Source of the DNA: Thermogladius sp023256015
Lineage (GTDB): Archaea; Thermoproteota; Thermoprotei_A; Sulfolobales; Desulfurococcaceae
Assembly (NCBI RefSeq): GCF_051131135.1
Contig: NZ_CP151274.1
Span: forward strand, 1,262,528-1,326,527
DNA: 64,000 nt
Reading direction: 5' to 3'
Below the pieces are notes generated by a model that searched no databases, was not told the DNA's origin, and was given only the letters and a program-made list of their open reading frames with translations. Both the position numbers and the translations under genes were made by a program. Shown one piece after another: positions 40,099 to 48,488 of this stretch (position 1 is its first letter; each line of letters starts with the position of its first letter).

Positions 40099-41066
40099 AG
40101 GTCTCTCTTCAACTCGTAGACTCCTTTCTCTAGTAAGCCCAGCCCGATCCTGAACTGGCACGCCCTACAGACCTCGTGCGAAGACGGCTCCCCGCATATC
40201 TTACAGGTCTTCACCTCCCCGACCTGCTTCTTCTCGCCGAGAAGGCGGACTATACTCAGGTAGCTGTTCAGCAGGCTGTTCTTAGTGCCGGGCTGGGCCT
40301 CCTCGAGCTCGTTGACCATCTTCCTTATCTTGAACCTGACGTTGAACTCGGCGTACGGGCACTTGTGGTACTCGGGCTCTATAAGCCCGTTCAACAGCGC
40401 GTATATGCTGGTCTCCTTCTCCGTCACCTCTATGAACGGCTTTATTCTCTTCACGAACTTCTCGTGCGACGCTATGCCCGTGACGGGCGCGAGCCTAGCC
40501 AGCTTGTCTAGCGTATCCTTCGCTAGGTTCATTACGAAGGTCTGTACAACGTCGTCCATGTTGTGCGCCGTAGCCAGTACTGTACCGCCCATCTCCCTCG
40601 CCACCTTGTTCAAGAGGTACCTCCTGAAAACCCCGCAGTAAGCGCACGGGAGGTAGGGGAGGCCCCTCCTCCTACCCTCCTCCACTATCTCGTCGAGCGT
40701 CATCCCGAAGTACTCTTTGAAGGAGGCGATCTTGTAGGGGACGCCTAGCCTCTCGTTTACTCTGAGGAAGTTCGCTATGGTGTACTCCCTGTACCCCCTT
40801 ATCCCCTCGTCTACGATAAGGGCTGAGACCCTCCACCCGGGGTTCTTCTTGGACATCTTCCATAGGAAGTAGAGTAGGGCCATCGAGTCCTTGCCGCCGC
40901 TGACCGCGACGACTATGTGCTCGGTCTTGCCCAGCATCCTGTACTTACGTATCGTCTTCTTCACTTTCCTCTCAAAGTACTCGATGAAGTGCTGCCTGCA
41001 GTAAGCGGTCTTGTTGACCCTGTTGACGTACACCGCTGGCCTGCCGCAAAGGCTGCACTTGGCCAC
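40095..41066 (-). CDS. tRNA 2-thiolation enzyme of the TtuA/NcsA (Ctu1/Ncs6) family
   Basis: 323 aa. N-terminal zinc finger (Cys4, Cys7, Cys23, His26), PP-loop SGGKDS at 56-61, catalytic iron-sulfur cysteines Cys141 and Cys144 (PCAYCGVFRR) with Cys236 (YHKCPYAEF) and a second C-terminal zinc finger (CKICGEP...CRAC, about 288-303). TtuA makes 2-thioribothymidine-54, needed for tRNA stability at high temperature; NcsA/Ctu1 acts at U34. Both are possible. It is the first gene of a two-gene operon. Confidence 0.9.
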   Translation of the reverse strand: MAKCSLCGRPAVYVNRVNKTAYCRQHFIEYFERKVKKTIRKYRMLGKTEHIVVAVSGGKDSMALLYFLWKMSKKNPGWRVSALIVDEGIRGYREYTIANFLRVNERLGVPYKIASFKEYFGMTLDEIVEEGRRRGLPYLPCAYCGVFRRYLLNKVAREMGGTVLATAHNMDDVVQTFVMNLAKDTLDKLARLAPVTGIASHEKFVKRIKPFIEVTEKETSIYALLNGLIEPEYHKCPYAEFNVRFKIRKMVNELEEAQPGTKNSLLNSYLSIVRLLGEKKQVGEVKTCKICGEPSSHEVCRACQFRIGLGLLEKGVYELKRDL

Positions 41067-41115
41067 AACCAGAGCCCTAGTAGAAGAAGGATTCGGAAAA
41101 AGGGGTTTAAAGAGA

Positions 41116-41703
41116 CTACGGCCTCACGACTCTCCCAACGAGGTAGGCTATAGCCCCGTATATCAGGCCGCTAACGAAGGCCCCCAGTACTATCCACACC
41201 ATGTAGTCCCACGGGTAGATGTCCCCGAACAACACTGCGTCGAGGGCCACGGCGGGGAAGGCCGCTAGGCCTCCGGCCAGCGTCGAGACCACTATCCCGT
41301 AGCTCCTGTAGGCCCCGGCGGCGTAGGCCACTTCGCTGGCTAGCCCCTGAGCAAAGCCGTAGACCAGGTTTGTCAAGCCGCCCGCTGTGGGTATGAGGCT
41401 CTCGATGAGAGCGGCTATCGTCTCCCCGAGGAAGGCGGACAGGGGCTTCCTTATGAGGACGGCCGCCATTGGGGCCGCCATGAACCACAAGCCGTAGGTC
41501 AGCAGCCTAGCCACCACGGGCCCGCCTACCGCTTTGACCACGTAGTAGGCTGTCCACCACGGTACGAACACTACGCCGAAGACAACGCCGACGAGCCCCA
41601 GCACTGTGTAGTCGATCGCTGTGTACCTCGTCTTCTTAGCCGCGAAGTACAGCGCCAACGCCGTGAGCACGACTATTAGCAGGGAGGCCAACTCCAGTAA
41701 CAT
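41116..41703 (-). CDS. YkoE-family ECF transporter S component (thiamine precursor uptake)
   Basis: About 195 aa from the ATG at 41703; the frame continues to 41838 through the operator region, which is not coding. Six hydrophobic segments. The block GETIAALIESLIPTAGGLTNLVYGFAQGL (core GGLTNLVYGFAQGLASEVAY) resembles YkoE, the substrate-binding subunit for hydroxymethylpyrimidine or thiamine. YkoE works with a T subunit and a double ATPase; such a pair lies at 48489-50487 and shares its operator, see that feature. Confidence 0.72.
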   Translation of the reverse strand: MLLELASLLIVVLTALALYFAAKKTRYTAIDYTVLGLVGVVFGVVFVPWWTAYYVVKAVGGPVVARLLTYGLWFMAAPMAAVLIRKPLSAFLGETIAALIESLIPTAGGLTNLVYGFAQGLASEVAYAAGAYRSYGIVVSTLAGGLAAFPAVALDAVLFGDIYPWDYMVWIVLGAFVSGLIYGAIAYLVGRVVRP

Positions 41704-41728
41704 GGAACCACCGTGTGGGTCTGATCTT

Positions 41729-41768
41729 AAAACCTGGTTATTAAGATTTCTATCACCAGGTTTTAATA
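41729..41768. promoter_or_regulatory. Operator site upstream of the YkoE-like gene (copy 1)
   Basis: A near-perfect inverted repeat AAAACCTGG (41729-41737) / CCAGGTTTT (41756-41764) covers the likely TATA element (minus TTTATTAAAA) and start of transcription. In the plus-strand direction it fits AACC-n2-GTTAT-n13-ACCnGGTTT exactly, and the same pattern with the same spacing is in front of the ECF ATPase gene at 50498-50537 (23 of 40 bases identical). Probably a vitamin-uptake operator. Confidence 0.65.
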
Positions 41769-41876
41769 AACCCGCTAACCAAACGCCGAGTCGCTGAGAC
41801 ACTACGGCAGTTGTCGGTAGCGTTATATGGGTGTCCAAATTGTAGGGATAGTTAAGCGCGCCTGAGGTCTCGGCTC

Positions 41877-42620
41877 GTGAGAGTAGCCGAGTGTCTTGTG
41901 GTGTCGAACACTGGCGTGGCGCGGGGGTATAAGCGCCTCGTGCTGGGCGGTTGCAGTCTAGGCCGGGTGGACCCCGGCCAGTTCGTCATGGTGAAGGTAG
42001 ACGGCCGCGAGGTGTTGCTGCGGAGACCCTTCACGGTCTACGACTACGACGAGGAGAGGGGGGTCCTGGAGATCCTCTACAAGGTGACCGGTAGGGGTAC
42101 TAGAGCGATGGCCGAGCTACGGGAGAGCGACGTTGTCAGCGTACTCGGCCCGCTTGGGAGGGGGTTCCCCCTGGACTGCCCCGGTAAGGCGCTGCTCCTC
42201 GCGAGGGGTGTAGGGCTCGCGTCGCTCACGTACCTCGGTAAAAAGCTGAGAGAGGCAGGGTGTAGCGTGGTCACCGTGGGCAGTTTCAGAGGGCGTGGAG
42301 AGGACCTCGCCACTGGGAACAAGCTCGTCGAGGGATTCTCGTCCAGGGTCTACGTGCTGTACGACGAGGAAGGCACCAGTAGCCTGGAGAACGTCAGGAG
42401 GGTCCTGTTCGAGGAGAACCCCTCGGCGGTCTACACGTGCGGGTCGAAGAGGTTGATCAGGCTACTGAAGCAAACCCCCTTCAAAGCGTACGCCTCCGTA
42501 GAGGAGAGGATGGGCTGCGGGCTGGGTGCGTGCCTATCCTGCGTGGTGAGGACGGTCCACGGCTACAAGCTTGCGTGTAGAGACGGCCCTGTGTTCGACG
42601 TGAGGGAGTTGGAGGTGTAG
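41877..42620 (+). CDS. pyrK: Dihydroorotate dehydrogenase electron transfer subunit
   Basis: 247 aa from a GTG with GAGGT upstream. FAD domain with RRPFTVYDY near 50-57 and the NAD-binding part ARGVGLASLTYL near 109-120; the [2Fe-2S] ligands are Cys214, Cys219, Cys222 and Cys234 (MGCGLGACLSCVV). It passes electrons from dihydroorotate oxidation in PyrD to NAD+. TTATATG at 41822-41828 is the likely TATA element. Followed by pyrD after four bases. Confidence 0.93.
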   Translation: MRVAECLVVSNTGVARGYKRLVLGGCSLGRVDPGQFVMVKVDGREVLLRRPFTVYDYDEERGVLEILYKVTGRGTRAMAELRESDVVSVLGPLGRGFPLDCPGKALLLARGVGLASLTYLGKKLREAGCSVVTVGSFRGRGEDLATGNKLVEGFSSRVYVLYDEEGTSSLENVRRVLFEENPSAVYTCGSKRLIRLLKQTPFKAYASVEERMGCGLGACLSCVVRTVHGYKLACRDGPVFDVRELEV

Positions 42621-42624
42621 TGGA

Positions 42625-43545
42625 GTGGGCGTTAAGCTGAGTGTCAGGATAGCCGGTTTGACGCTCAAGAACCCGGTCATGAACGCCTCGGGCACCTACG
42701 ACCCGGTGGCCTACGAGCTTTTCGTCGACCCGGGTCAGCTGGGAGCGGTGGTGTTGAAGAGCGTCACACTAGAGCCGCGAGAGGGCAACCCGCCCCCCAG
42801 GATACACGAGGTCCCCTGCGGGCTCCTCAACTCGATAGGGATACCGAGCGTAGGCGCTAAAGCGTTCGTCGAGGAGAAGGCCCCGGCCCTGAAGAAGTAC
42901 AGGGACGCCGTCTTCATCGCGAGCGTAGCGGGCTTCACGCCGAGCGAGTACGCTACGGTCATAGAGGTCCTCGAAACCGCTGGCGACCTGATAAGGGCTT
43001 ACGAGGTCAACCTCTCGTGCCCCAACCTCGAGAAGGGGGGTAGGAGCTGCGCGCTCAGCGAGGACTGTATAAGGGAGGCTACGCGGCTCGCGGCTTCTAA
43101 GACCAACAAGCCGGTCATAGTCAAACTAGCGCCCGACGTAACGGACATCGCGGCCATGGGTAAAGCCGCTGTCGAGAGCGGCGCCGACGCCCTGACGGTA
43201 GGCAACACCTACAGAGCTATGGCCGTGGACCTGAAGACGAGGAGACCCGTCTTCGCCAACGTCGTGGCGGGCTACTCGGGCCCCGCGATCAAGCCCCTGA
43301 CCCTGAGGGCCGTTTACGAGACGGTTAGGGCTGTAGACGTACCAGTAATAGCGAGCGGCGGGGTTATGACCGCCGAGGACGCCCTCGAGTACCTGCTCGT
43401 GGGTGCCAAGGCTGTACAGGTCGGTACCGCTAACTTCGTGGACCCGAGGGCGATGCTAGAGGTCGTTAGAGGTATCGAAAAGTTCCTGGAGGAGAACGGT
43501 ATCGACGACGTGAACAAGTTCATCAACAGCCTTGTCACAGAGTGA
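42625..43545 (+). CDS. pyrD: Dihydroorotate dehydrogenase, class 1B catalytic subunit
   Basis: 306 aa, FMN-binding TIM barrel. NASGTYD near 20, EVNLSCPNLEKGG near 127-139, SGGVMTAEDALEYLLVGAKAVQVGT near 250-275 (core GGVMTAEDALEYLLVGA) are class 1 hallmarks; the adjoining pyrK gene identifies class 1B, which uses NAD+. Fourth step of pyrimidine synthesis. Confidence 0.94.
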   Translation: MGVKLSVRIAGLTLKNPVMNASGTYDPVAYELFVDPGQLGAVVLKSVTLEPREGNPPPRIHEVPCGLLNSIGIPSVGAKAFVEEKAPALKKYRDAVFIASVAGFTPSEYATVIEVLETAGDLIRAYEVNLSCPNLEKGGRSCALSEDCIREATRLAASKTNKPVIVKLAPDVTDIAAMGKAAVESGADALTVGNTYRAMAVDLKTRRPVFANVVAGYSGPAIKPLTLRAVYETVRAVDVPVIASGGVMTAEDALEYLLVGAKAVQVGTANFVDPRAMLEVVRGIEKFLEENGIDDVNKFINSLVTE

Positions 43546-43551
43546 GGCCCG

Positions 43552-44271
43552 TTACAGGCCCAGGAAGCTCTCGAGGAGAGCCTCCTCGCGCTGGAACTCC
43601 GGCCTCGGGACCTCCTTAACTATGCGCCCCTCGTTGAGAATGTAGACCCTGTCCGAGACCTCTAGCGCGTTTTTTATTTTCTCCTCGACTACCAGAATCG
43701 TTAGATTGAGCTCCTCTCTGAGCTTGCTCACCGTCTTGATCACTTCCATAGACAGCTTGGGGCTAAGCCCCAGCGTCGGCTCGTCTAGGAGTAGCATTCT
43801 GGGCTTTGTCACCAATGCTCTCGCAATTGCGAGCATCTGCTGCTCGCCCCCGCTCAGCGTTTTAGCCTTTTGTTGCAGCCGCTCCTTCAACACTGGGAAG
43901 AGGCTGTAGACGAGCTCCAGTACGTCGTCAACCCGTCTCCTGTCCTTGGGTAGCGCGTTCAACGCCATGACGATGTTCTCGTACACTGTCATGTCCCCAA
44001 AGAGCGCTCTCCCTTCAGGGACCATGTTGAGACCTCGCTTGACCCTCTCGTGGACGGGTAAGGGGGTTATGTCCCTTCCCTCGAAGTAGACCCTGCCACG
44101 CCAGGGTCTTACAATCCCCATAATCGTCTTCAGCAGTGTAGACTTGCCTGCTCCGTTAGGGCCTAGCACTGCTACTATCTCGCCTTTCTCGACGTGAAGG
44201 TTCACGTCCCATAGGATCTGAGTGTCCCCGTAGCCGGAGACGATGTTCTCACACCTTAGCACGGCGAACAC
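43552..44271 (-). CDS. livF: Branched-chain amino acid ABC transporter ATPase (LivF-like)
   Basis: 239 aa. Walker A GPNGAGKST, signature LSGGEQQML, Walker B MLLLDEPTLGLSP and the LivF-typical MVPEGRALFGDMTVYENI (core PEGRALFGDMTV). Last gene of the liv operon; three bases after livG. It pairs with LivG to drive import. Confidence 0.94.
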   Translation of the reverse strand: MFAVLRCENIVSGYGDTQILWDVNLHVEKGEIVAVLGPNGAGKSTLLKTIMGIVRPWRGRVYFEGRDITPLPVHERVKRGLNMVPEGRALFGDMTVYENIVMALNALPKDRRRVDDVLELVYSLFPVLKERLQQKAKTLSGGEQQMLAIARALVTKPRMLLLDEPTLGLSPKLSMEVIKTVSKLREELNLTILVVEEKIKNALEVSDRVYILNEGRIVKEVPRPEFQREEALLESFLGL

Positions 44272-44274
44272 CCG

Positions 44275-45009
44275 TTAGACGACCTCTCCAAGATAGACCC
44301 TCCTTACCAACTCGTTTGCGAGGACCTCGCGTGGTGGACCCTCGGCCAGTATCCTCCCCTGGTAAAGGAAGAGGACCCTGTCCACGTGCTGTACGGCCCT
44401 AATCACGTGCTCGACGAACGCTACCGAAGATATGCCCTTTCGGTCGGCAACCTCCTTGACGAGCTTCATGATCCTGTCGACCTCAGCGGGGGGCATTCCA
44501 GCCACTATCTCGTCTAGTAGGAGGACTTTAGGTTGTTTCGCGAGCGCCCTCGCGAGCTCGAGCAGTTTCTTCTCGGGGGCCGTTAGGTTCGCCGCCAGCT
44601 CGTCCTTCTTTCTTATTAGACCAACGAGCTCTAAGGTGCTTAAAGCCTCAGTCCTGGCCTGGTCCACGCCGAGCTTCTTTGGTGAGAATAGGGCGCTGAC
44701 CATTACGTTGTCGAAGACTGTCAGGTAGGGGAAAGGTCGGGGTATTTGGAAGGCCCTCGACAAGCCCATCTGGGCCCGTTTGTGCGGGGGTAGCTTGGTG
44801 ACGTCTACCCCTTCGAAGATTATCCGACCTGAGTCGGGCTGGTAGATACCGTTGATGACGTTGAACAATGTCGTCTTGCCCGCCCCGTTAGGGCCGATTA
44901 TAGCGATGCTCTCGCCCTCGTAAAGCTTGAAACTCACGTCGACCAGGGCCCTGATACCGCCAAAAGACTTGGAGACGTGCTCGACAATCAATACTTCTCT
45001 TCGGGGCAC
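44275..45009 (-). CDS. livG: Branched-chain amino acid ABC transporter ATPase (LivG-like)
   Basis: 244 aa. Walker A GPNGAGKTT, Walker B VLLLDEIVAGMPPAEVD and the LivG-type LSRAFQIPRPFPYLTVFDNVMV (core RAFQIPRPFPYLTVF). The signature loop reads LTAPEKKLLELARAL instead of the usual LSYGEQRRLEIARAL, a degenerate LSGGQ motif, so this half may have weakened ATPase activity. Confidence 0.92.
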   Translation of the reverse strand: MPRREVLIVEHVSKSFGGIRALVDVSFKLYEGESIAIIGPNGAGKTTLFNVINGIYQPDSGRIIFEGVDVTKLPPHKRAQMGLSRAFQIPRPFPYLTVFDNVMVSALFSPKKLGVDQARTEALSTLELVGLIRKKDELAANLTAPEKKLLELARALAKQPKVLLLDEIVAGMPPAEVDRIMKLVKEVADRKGISSVAFVEHVIRAVQHVDRVLFLYQGRILAEGPPREVLANELVRRVYLGEVV

Positions 45010-45018
45010 GCTTCCACC

Positions 45019-46014
45019 CTAGATCAAGACTTCCCTTAGGCTCCTATATCTCAACCGTAGCCACCCTATGAAGCCGTAAGGGAAGACCACGACGATGATA
45101 ATTAGCAGGGGGGCGAGGATCAGCAGCTGAAGTCCGGGGAAGTATGCTGTCAGGAAGTACTTCATCACCGAGTACACGAGGCCGCCGACGACGGGGCCTA
45201 TCACGGTACCACTCCCGCCTATCAGCGTGATAAGAATCGCCTCGATGGTGAGAGTCAGGGAGAACGCGTCTGGGGGGTAGACGGCCTGGTCTTTCAAGAC
45301 CTTTATAGCCCCGAGAAAACCGGCTAGGACGGCGCTTATAGTGAACGCGACTAGCTTGTACTTAGTAGTGTTAACCCCCATAGCCTCGGCGACGTCCTCG
45401 TCCTCCTTGATCGAGAGCAGGGCGTAGCCTAGTCTCGACCGCGATATTTTGTAGGAGAGGACAAACGTGATCACCCCTAGGGCGATTAACGTGTAGTCGG
45501 CGAAGTCGATGGAAACGAACGACAAAGCCTTGTCCCCGTAGTTGACAATGATGTTGCCAGCTATGATCAACCCCTCGGCCCCGCCCCATACGTTAGCGCC
45601 CTCTATGAAGAACCTCACCGCCCTGTTGAGGCCGATCGTCGCGATCGCAAAGTAGATCTCCCTCAACCTAAGAGAGACGCCGCCTATCCCGATCGCGAGT
45701 ACTGTAGCTAGTAGCGCAGCCATACCTAAACCGGCTGCTATCACAACGAACATGTTGACAGTACTCGCCGCCAGCTCTTTGAACACCAGGGCCATTCCGT
45801 AAGATCCAAGGGCTATGAACGCGGAGTAGCCGAAGCAAACGTACCCGCTGAAGCCTGTGAAGATGTTGAACGCTATTCCGAGGACGACGTAGAACACTAT
45901 GAGGAAGACGAGCTGAGAATAGGCGGGGAGAAGAATCCTCAGTACAAGAAGCGATGCGAGGAGAAGGAGACCCGCTGTCAGCGAGAGGTTTCCACGGGGC
46001 CTCACACGTATCAC
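45019..46014 (-). CDS. livM: Branched-chain amino acid ABC transporter permease (LivM-like)
   Basis: 331 aa, about nine hydrophobic segments. FTGFSGYVCFGYSAFIALG near the N-terminus and EDEDVAEAMGVNTTKYKLVAFTISA (core EAMGVNTTKYKLVAFTISA) near residue 210, the coupling loop, identify LivM. GTG start at 46014 overlaps the livH stop as GTGA. Confidence 0.93.
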   Translation of the reverse strand: MIRVRPRGNLSLTAGLLLLASLLVLRILLPAYSQLVFLIVFYVVLGIAFNIFTGFSGYVCFGYSAFIALGSYGMALVFKELAASTVNMFVVIAAGLGMAALLATVLAIGIGGVSLRLREIYFAIATIGLNRAVRFFIEGANVWGGAEGLIIAGNIIVNYGDKALSFVSIDFADYTLIALGVITFVLSYKISRSRLGYALLSIKEDEDVAEAMGVNTTKYKLVAFTISAVLAGFLGAIKVLKDQAVYPPDAFSLTLTIEAILITLIGGSGTVIGPVVGGLVYSVMKYFLTAYFPGLQLLILAPLLIIIVVVFPYGFIGWLRLRYRSLREVLI

Positions 46015-46904
46015 CTCTTCCCAAATAAGCCTTGAGGCCTGAGTAGTAGGACTAGCACTAGTATTACAAAGTCGGTGAACCTACTCAGAGCGTAAGCGCT
46101 CAGGCCGGGTACTAGAGAGTATACCGTAAAGGACAGGATCTCGACGACACCGTATATGAGACCCCCGACGAGAGCTCCCTCAGGGGAACCGAGACCCCCT
46201 AGCACCGATATTGCGAACGCAATGTCGGTGTAGGGTTGACCCATGTAGGGGTTTATCCCGCTTGAGACGTAGTAGGTGAGAAGAACCCCGCTCAGGACCG
46301 TGAGACTTATACCCAGGGAGAAGGCGGCCGCGTAGACTCTCGATGTGTTTATCCCGCAGAGCATAGCCCCAACGTCGCTCTGGACCACACTCCTTATGAC
46401 TCTACCGTACGAGGTCTTGTACAGTAGTACGTACATCCCCAAGATCATCGCGAGACTGAGGACCGCCCCTACAACCTTAAGTAGGGGCACTGTGAAGTGG
46501 AGAAATGTCACAGAGCCTATGTCGTATATGAAACCTCTGTAGGTTGGCCCCCAGGCCAGTTTAGTGCTCTCTTCCAGGATGATCGAGACGGCGTAAGCGG
46601 CGATCAATGTGTAGATCGGAGGCGTGTTCAACAACCTGCTCACAAACCCGTAGAACATCAGGAAGCCTAGAGCACCACCTATCACCGCGGCTACGGGGAT
46701 AGAGTCTAGCGGTGAAATGCCGTACAATGCGAACATCCAGTACGCGATGTACGCCCCCAGCATGAGGAACTGACCCTGTGCGGAGTTGACGAACCTGAGA
46801 ACTCCGTAGACGAACGTTAAGCCCAGGGCTACCAGCCCGTAGAGAAGCCCCAACATCACCCCGGACACGATGTTGAAGGTCAATAAGTCTAGTAACGTTG
46901 TCAT
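46011..46904 (-). CDS. livH: Branched-chain amino acid ABC transporter permease (LivH-like)
   Basis: 297 aa, about eight hydrophobic segments with the LivH start GLLYGLVALGLTFVYGVLRF and coupling loop RVIRSVVQSDVGAMLCGINT. ATG at 46904. It is separated from the binding-protein gene by a T6 run and a palindrome, so expression can be set apart from that of livK. Confidence 0.93.
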   Translation of the reverse strand: MTTLLDLLTFNIVSGVMLGLLYGLVALGLTFVYGVLRFVNSAQGQFLMLGAYIAYWMFALYGISPLDSIPVAAVIGGALGFLMFYGFVSRLLNTPPIYTLIAAYAVSIILEESTKLAWGPTYRGFIYDIGSVTFLHFTVPLLKVVGAVLSLAMILGMYVLLYKTSYGRVIRSVVQSDVGAMLCGINTSRVYAAAFSLGISLTVLSGVLLTYYVSSGINPYMGQPYTDIAFAISVLGGLGSPEGALVGGLIYGVVEILSFTVYSLVPGLSAYALSRFTDFVILVLVLLLRPQGLFGKR

Positions 46905-46924
46905 TAAAATCCCACTTCTAAACG

Positions 46925-46940
46925 AACTCTATTTAGAGTT
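46925..46940. promoter_or_regulatory. Inverted repeat between the binding-protein and livH genes
   Basis: AACTCTA (46925-46931), TT, TAGAGTT (46934-46940) is a perfect 7+7 inverted repeat lying about 20-35 bases before livH. It includes a TATA-like CTAAATAG on the minus strand. It may be an operator at an internal promoter or an RNA hairpin. Confidence 0.45.
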
Positions 46941-46954
46941 TAGGTGGTCCGGAT

Positions 46955-46960
46955 AAAAAA
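46955..46960 (-). terminator. T6 run directly after the LivK-type binding-protein gene
   Basis: Six T on the minus strand three bases after the stop codon at 46964, preceded by a GC-rich end (CCCCGTAGGCC). Partial termination here would make more binding protein than permease, the usual need of ABC importers. Confidence 0.5.
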
Positions 46961-46963
46961 GGC

Positions 46964-48367
46964 CTACGGGGTGGGAGTAGCCAGTGCGCCAGCCTCCTTC
47001 TCCTGCCATGTTGGTATCGGGTAGACAGGCTTCGATGAGGCTGCGGCAGGTGGCCACACTACCTGGAACTTCCCCGCCTGCCACTGACCGACAAGTATCT
47101 TGTGGCCGATCTGCGCGCCGTTTGTTGCGTTGATCTGGAACGGACCGTAGATCGTCATCAACTTGAGCTCGTTATAGGCGGTCCTGACGGCCCTCTGCTC
47201 TAGGCTCTGGGCCAGCTCAATGGCCTTGACGAGCGTCAGGACCGCGGCGAAACCCGCTGCGGCGTGGTACGACGGCTGGTTACCCGGGCCGGCGACCTGT
47301 TGGAAGAGCTGTAGGAACTCCTGCTCGGTCGGGCCGAACCACTCGTAGCCCATCTGCTTGGCTACCTCAGGAGACCACTTCACGTAGGGTGTCCAGTGCG
47401 TACCGTCGATGATCCCCTCGGCCATCTTACCGAAGTTCTGGTAGAACTGTGGGAGGGATGCCGCGACTGCTATCCCGATCAGCTTGGCGTTTATATTCTG
47501 TTGTATCAACTGCTGCATAGCGAGCATGCCGTCCCTCTCGTGCGAGCATATCAGTATAACGCTGGGGTGTGTGGTCTGCAACTCGGTGAATAGGGGGGTG
47601 AAGTCGGTAATATCGACTGGGTAGGACTTGAAGTAGACTACTCTAAGTCCGAGTTGCTGGGCCTTCGAGTAGGCTCCCTGGGCTACCATGGTGTTGAATT
47701 CGTCCTGCTTGTAGAGTATCGCCACAGTAGCGTTGGGGTCAAGAGTGTGGACCATATCAAGGGCGGTGTGCCACAAAGTGCTCGCGAGTGCGGGGACCAT
47801 GACAAAGAACTTGAAGCCCTGTTGCACGAGCTTGTCGCTGTTGGCCATCCAGCTCACGAGCAGCATCCCGTACCTCTCAGCTACAGGGGCAGCCGCTATG
47901 GTAAGAGGCGACCCGTATGGGCCGAACAGGAAGTTGACTTTGTCCACCGTGATTAGTCTCTCGTACAAGCTGGGGATTAGGTCCTTGCTGGACTGGTCAT
48001 CGTAGTACTTGAGGTCTAGCTTCACCGTTTTACCGCATATGTGTACCCCGCCGTAGACGTTATTGACCCAGTCTATCGCAGCCTTGATCCCCCATAGCCC
48101 CTGCTGACCAGTCAAGGCGAACGACCCGCTCAAGCTTATAGACATCCCGATTGTGATTTTGTCAGGGATGTTTTGGCATGCCGGCGACGTTGTTAACGGC
48201 GGCGTAGTTGTTGTAGGGATAGTTGAAGTTGGCGAAGTAAAGGCCGTGGTTGGTGTAGCGGTTGGTTTAGGGATAGAGTAGGTTGTGAGGTAGTAAAGGC
48301 CGATACCTATAGCTGCCACAACGACTATGACAATAGCTATTACTGCTAAAGACACTCGTGCCTCCAT
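46964..48367 (-). CDS. Branched-chain amino acid-binding protein (LivK/LivJ-like)
   Basis: About 467 aa from the ATG at 48367; the frame stays open to 48475 but that part crosses the promoter region (AAGTATATTTGG near 48409-48420). An N-terminal membrane helix (about 5-28) is followed by a 30-residue Thr/Pro/Ser linker, then the type I periplasmic-binding fold (IGMSISLSGSFALTGQQGLWG; core ISLSGSFALTGQQG). No lipobox cysteine, so an uncleaved anchor or class III signal is likely. It delivers Leu/Ile/Val or related ligands to LivHMGF. Confidence 0.93.
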   Translation of the reverse strand: MEARVSLAVIAIVIVVVAAIGIGLYYLTTYSIPKPTATPTTAFTSPTSTIPTTTTPPLTTSPACQNIPDKITIGMSISLSGSFALTGQQGLWGIKAAIDWVNNVYGGVHICGKTVKLDLKYYDDQSSKDLIPSLYERLITVDKVNFLFGPYGSPLTIAAAPVAERYGMLLVSWMANSDKLVQQGFKFFVMVPALASTLWHTALDMVHTLDPNATVAILYKQDEFNTMVAQGAYSKAQQLGLRVVYFKSYPVDITDFTPLFTELQTTHPSVILICSHERDGMLAMQQLIQQNINAKLIGIAVAASLPQFYQNFGKMAEGIIDGTHWTPYVKWSPEVAKQMGYEWFGPTEQEFLQLFQQVAGPGNQPSYHAAAGFAAVLTLVKAIELAQSLEQRAVRTAYNELKLMTIYGPFQINATNGAQIGHKILVGQWQAGKFQVVWPPAAASSKPVYPIPTWQEKEAGALATPTP

Positions 48368-48488
48368 CGACTCCACCACGACTTTAATTTGATATTTGAC
48401 TGGGTTCACCAAATATACTTTCACATACTCGCTACACACAACCCGACGACAAGAACCCGCCGTACGGCTCCACACGGCCTCAACGTTC

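Noticed and set aside
41704..41838. 45-residue N-terminal extension of the YkoE-like protein
   Set aside because: It would run through the TATA element and the inverted repeat, is hydrophilic and unlike the family.
48200..48300. Tandem repeats coding Thr/Pro/Ser in the LivK-like gene
   Set aside because: This is the flexible linker usual in archaeal binding proteins and not a DNA-level element.
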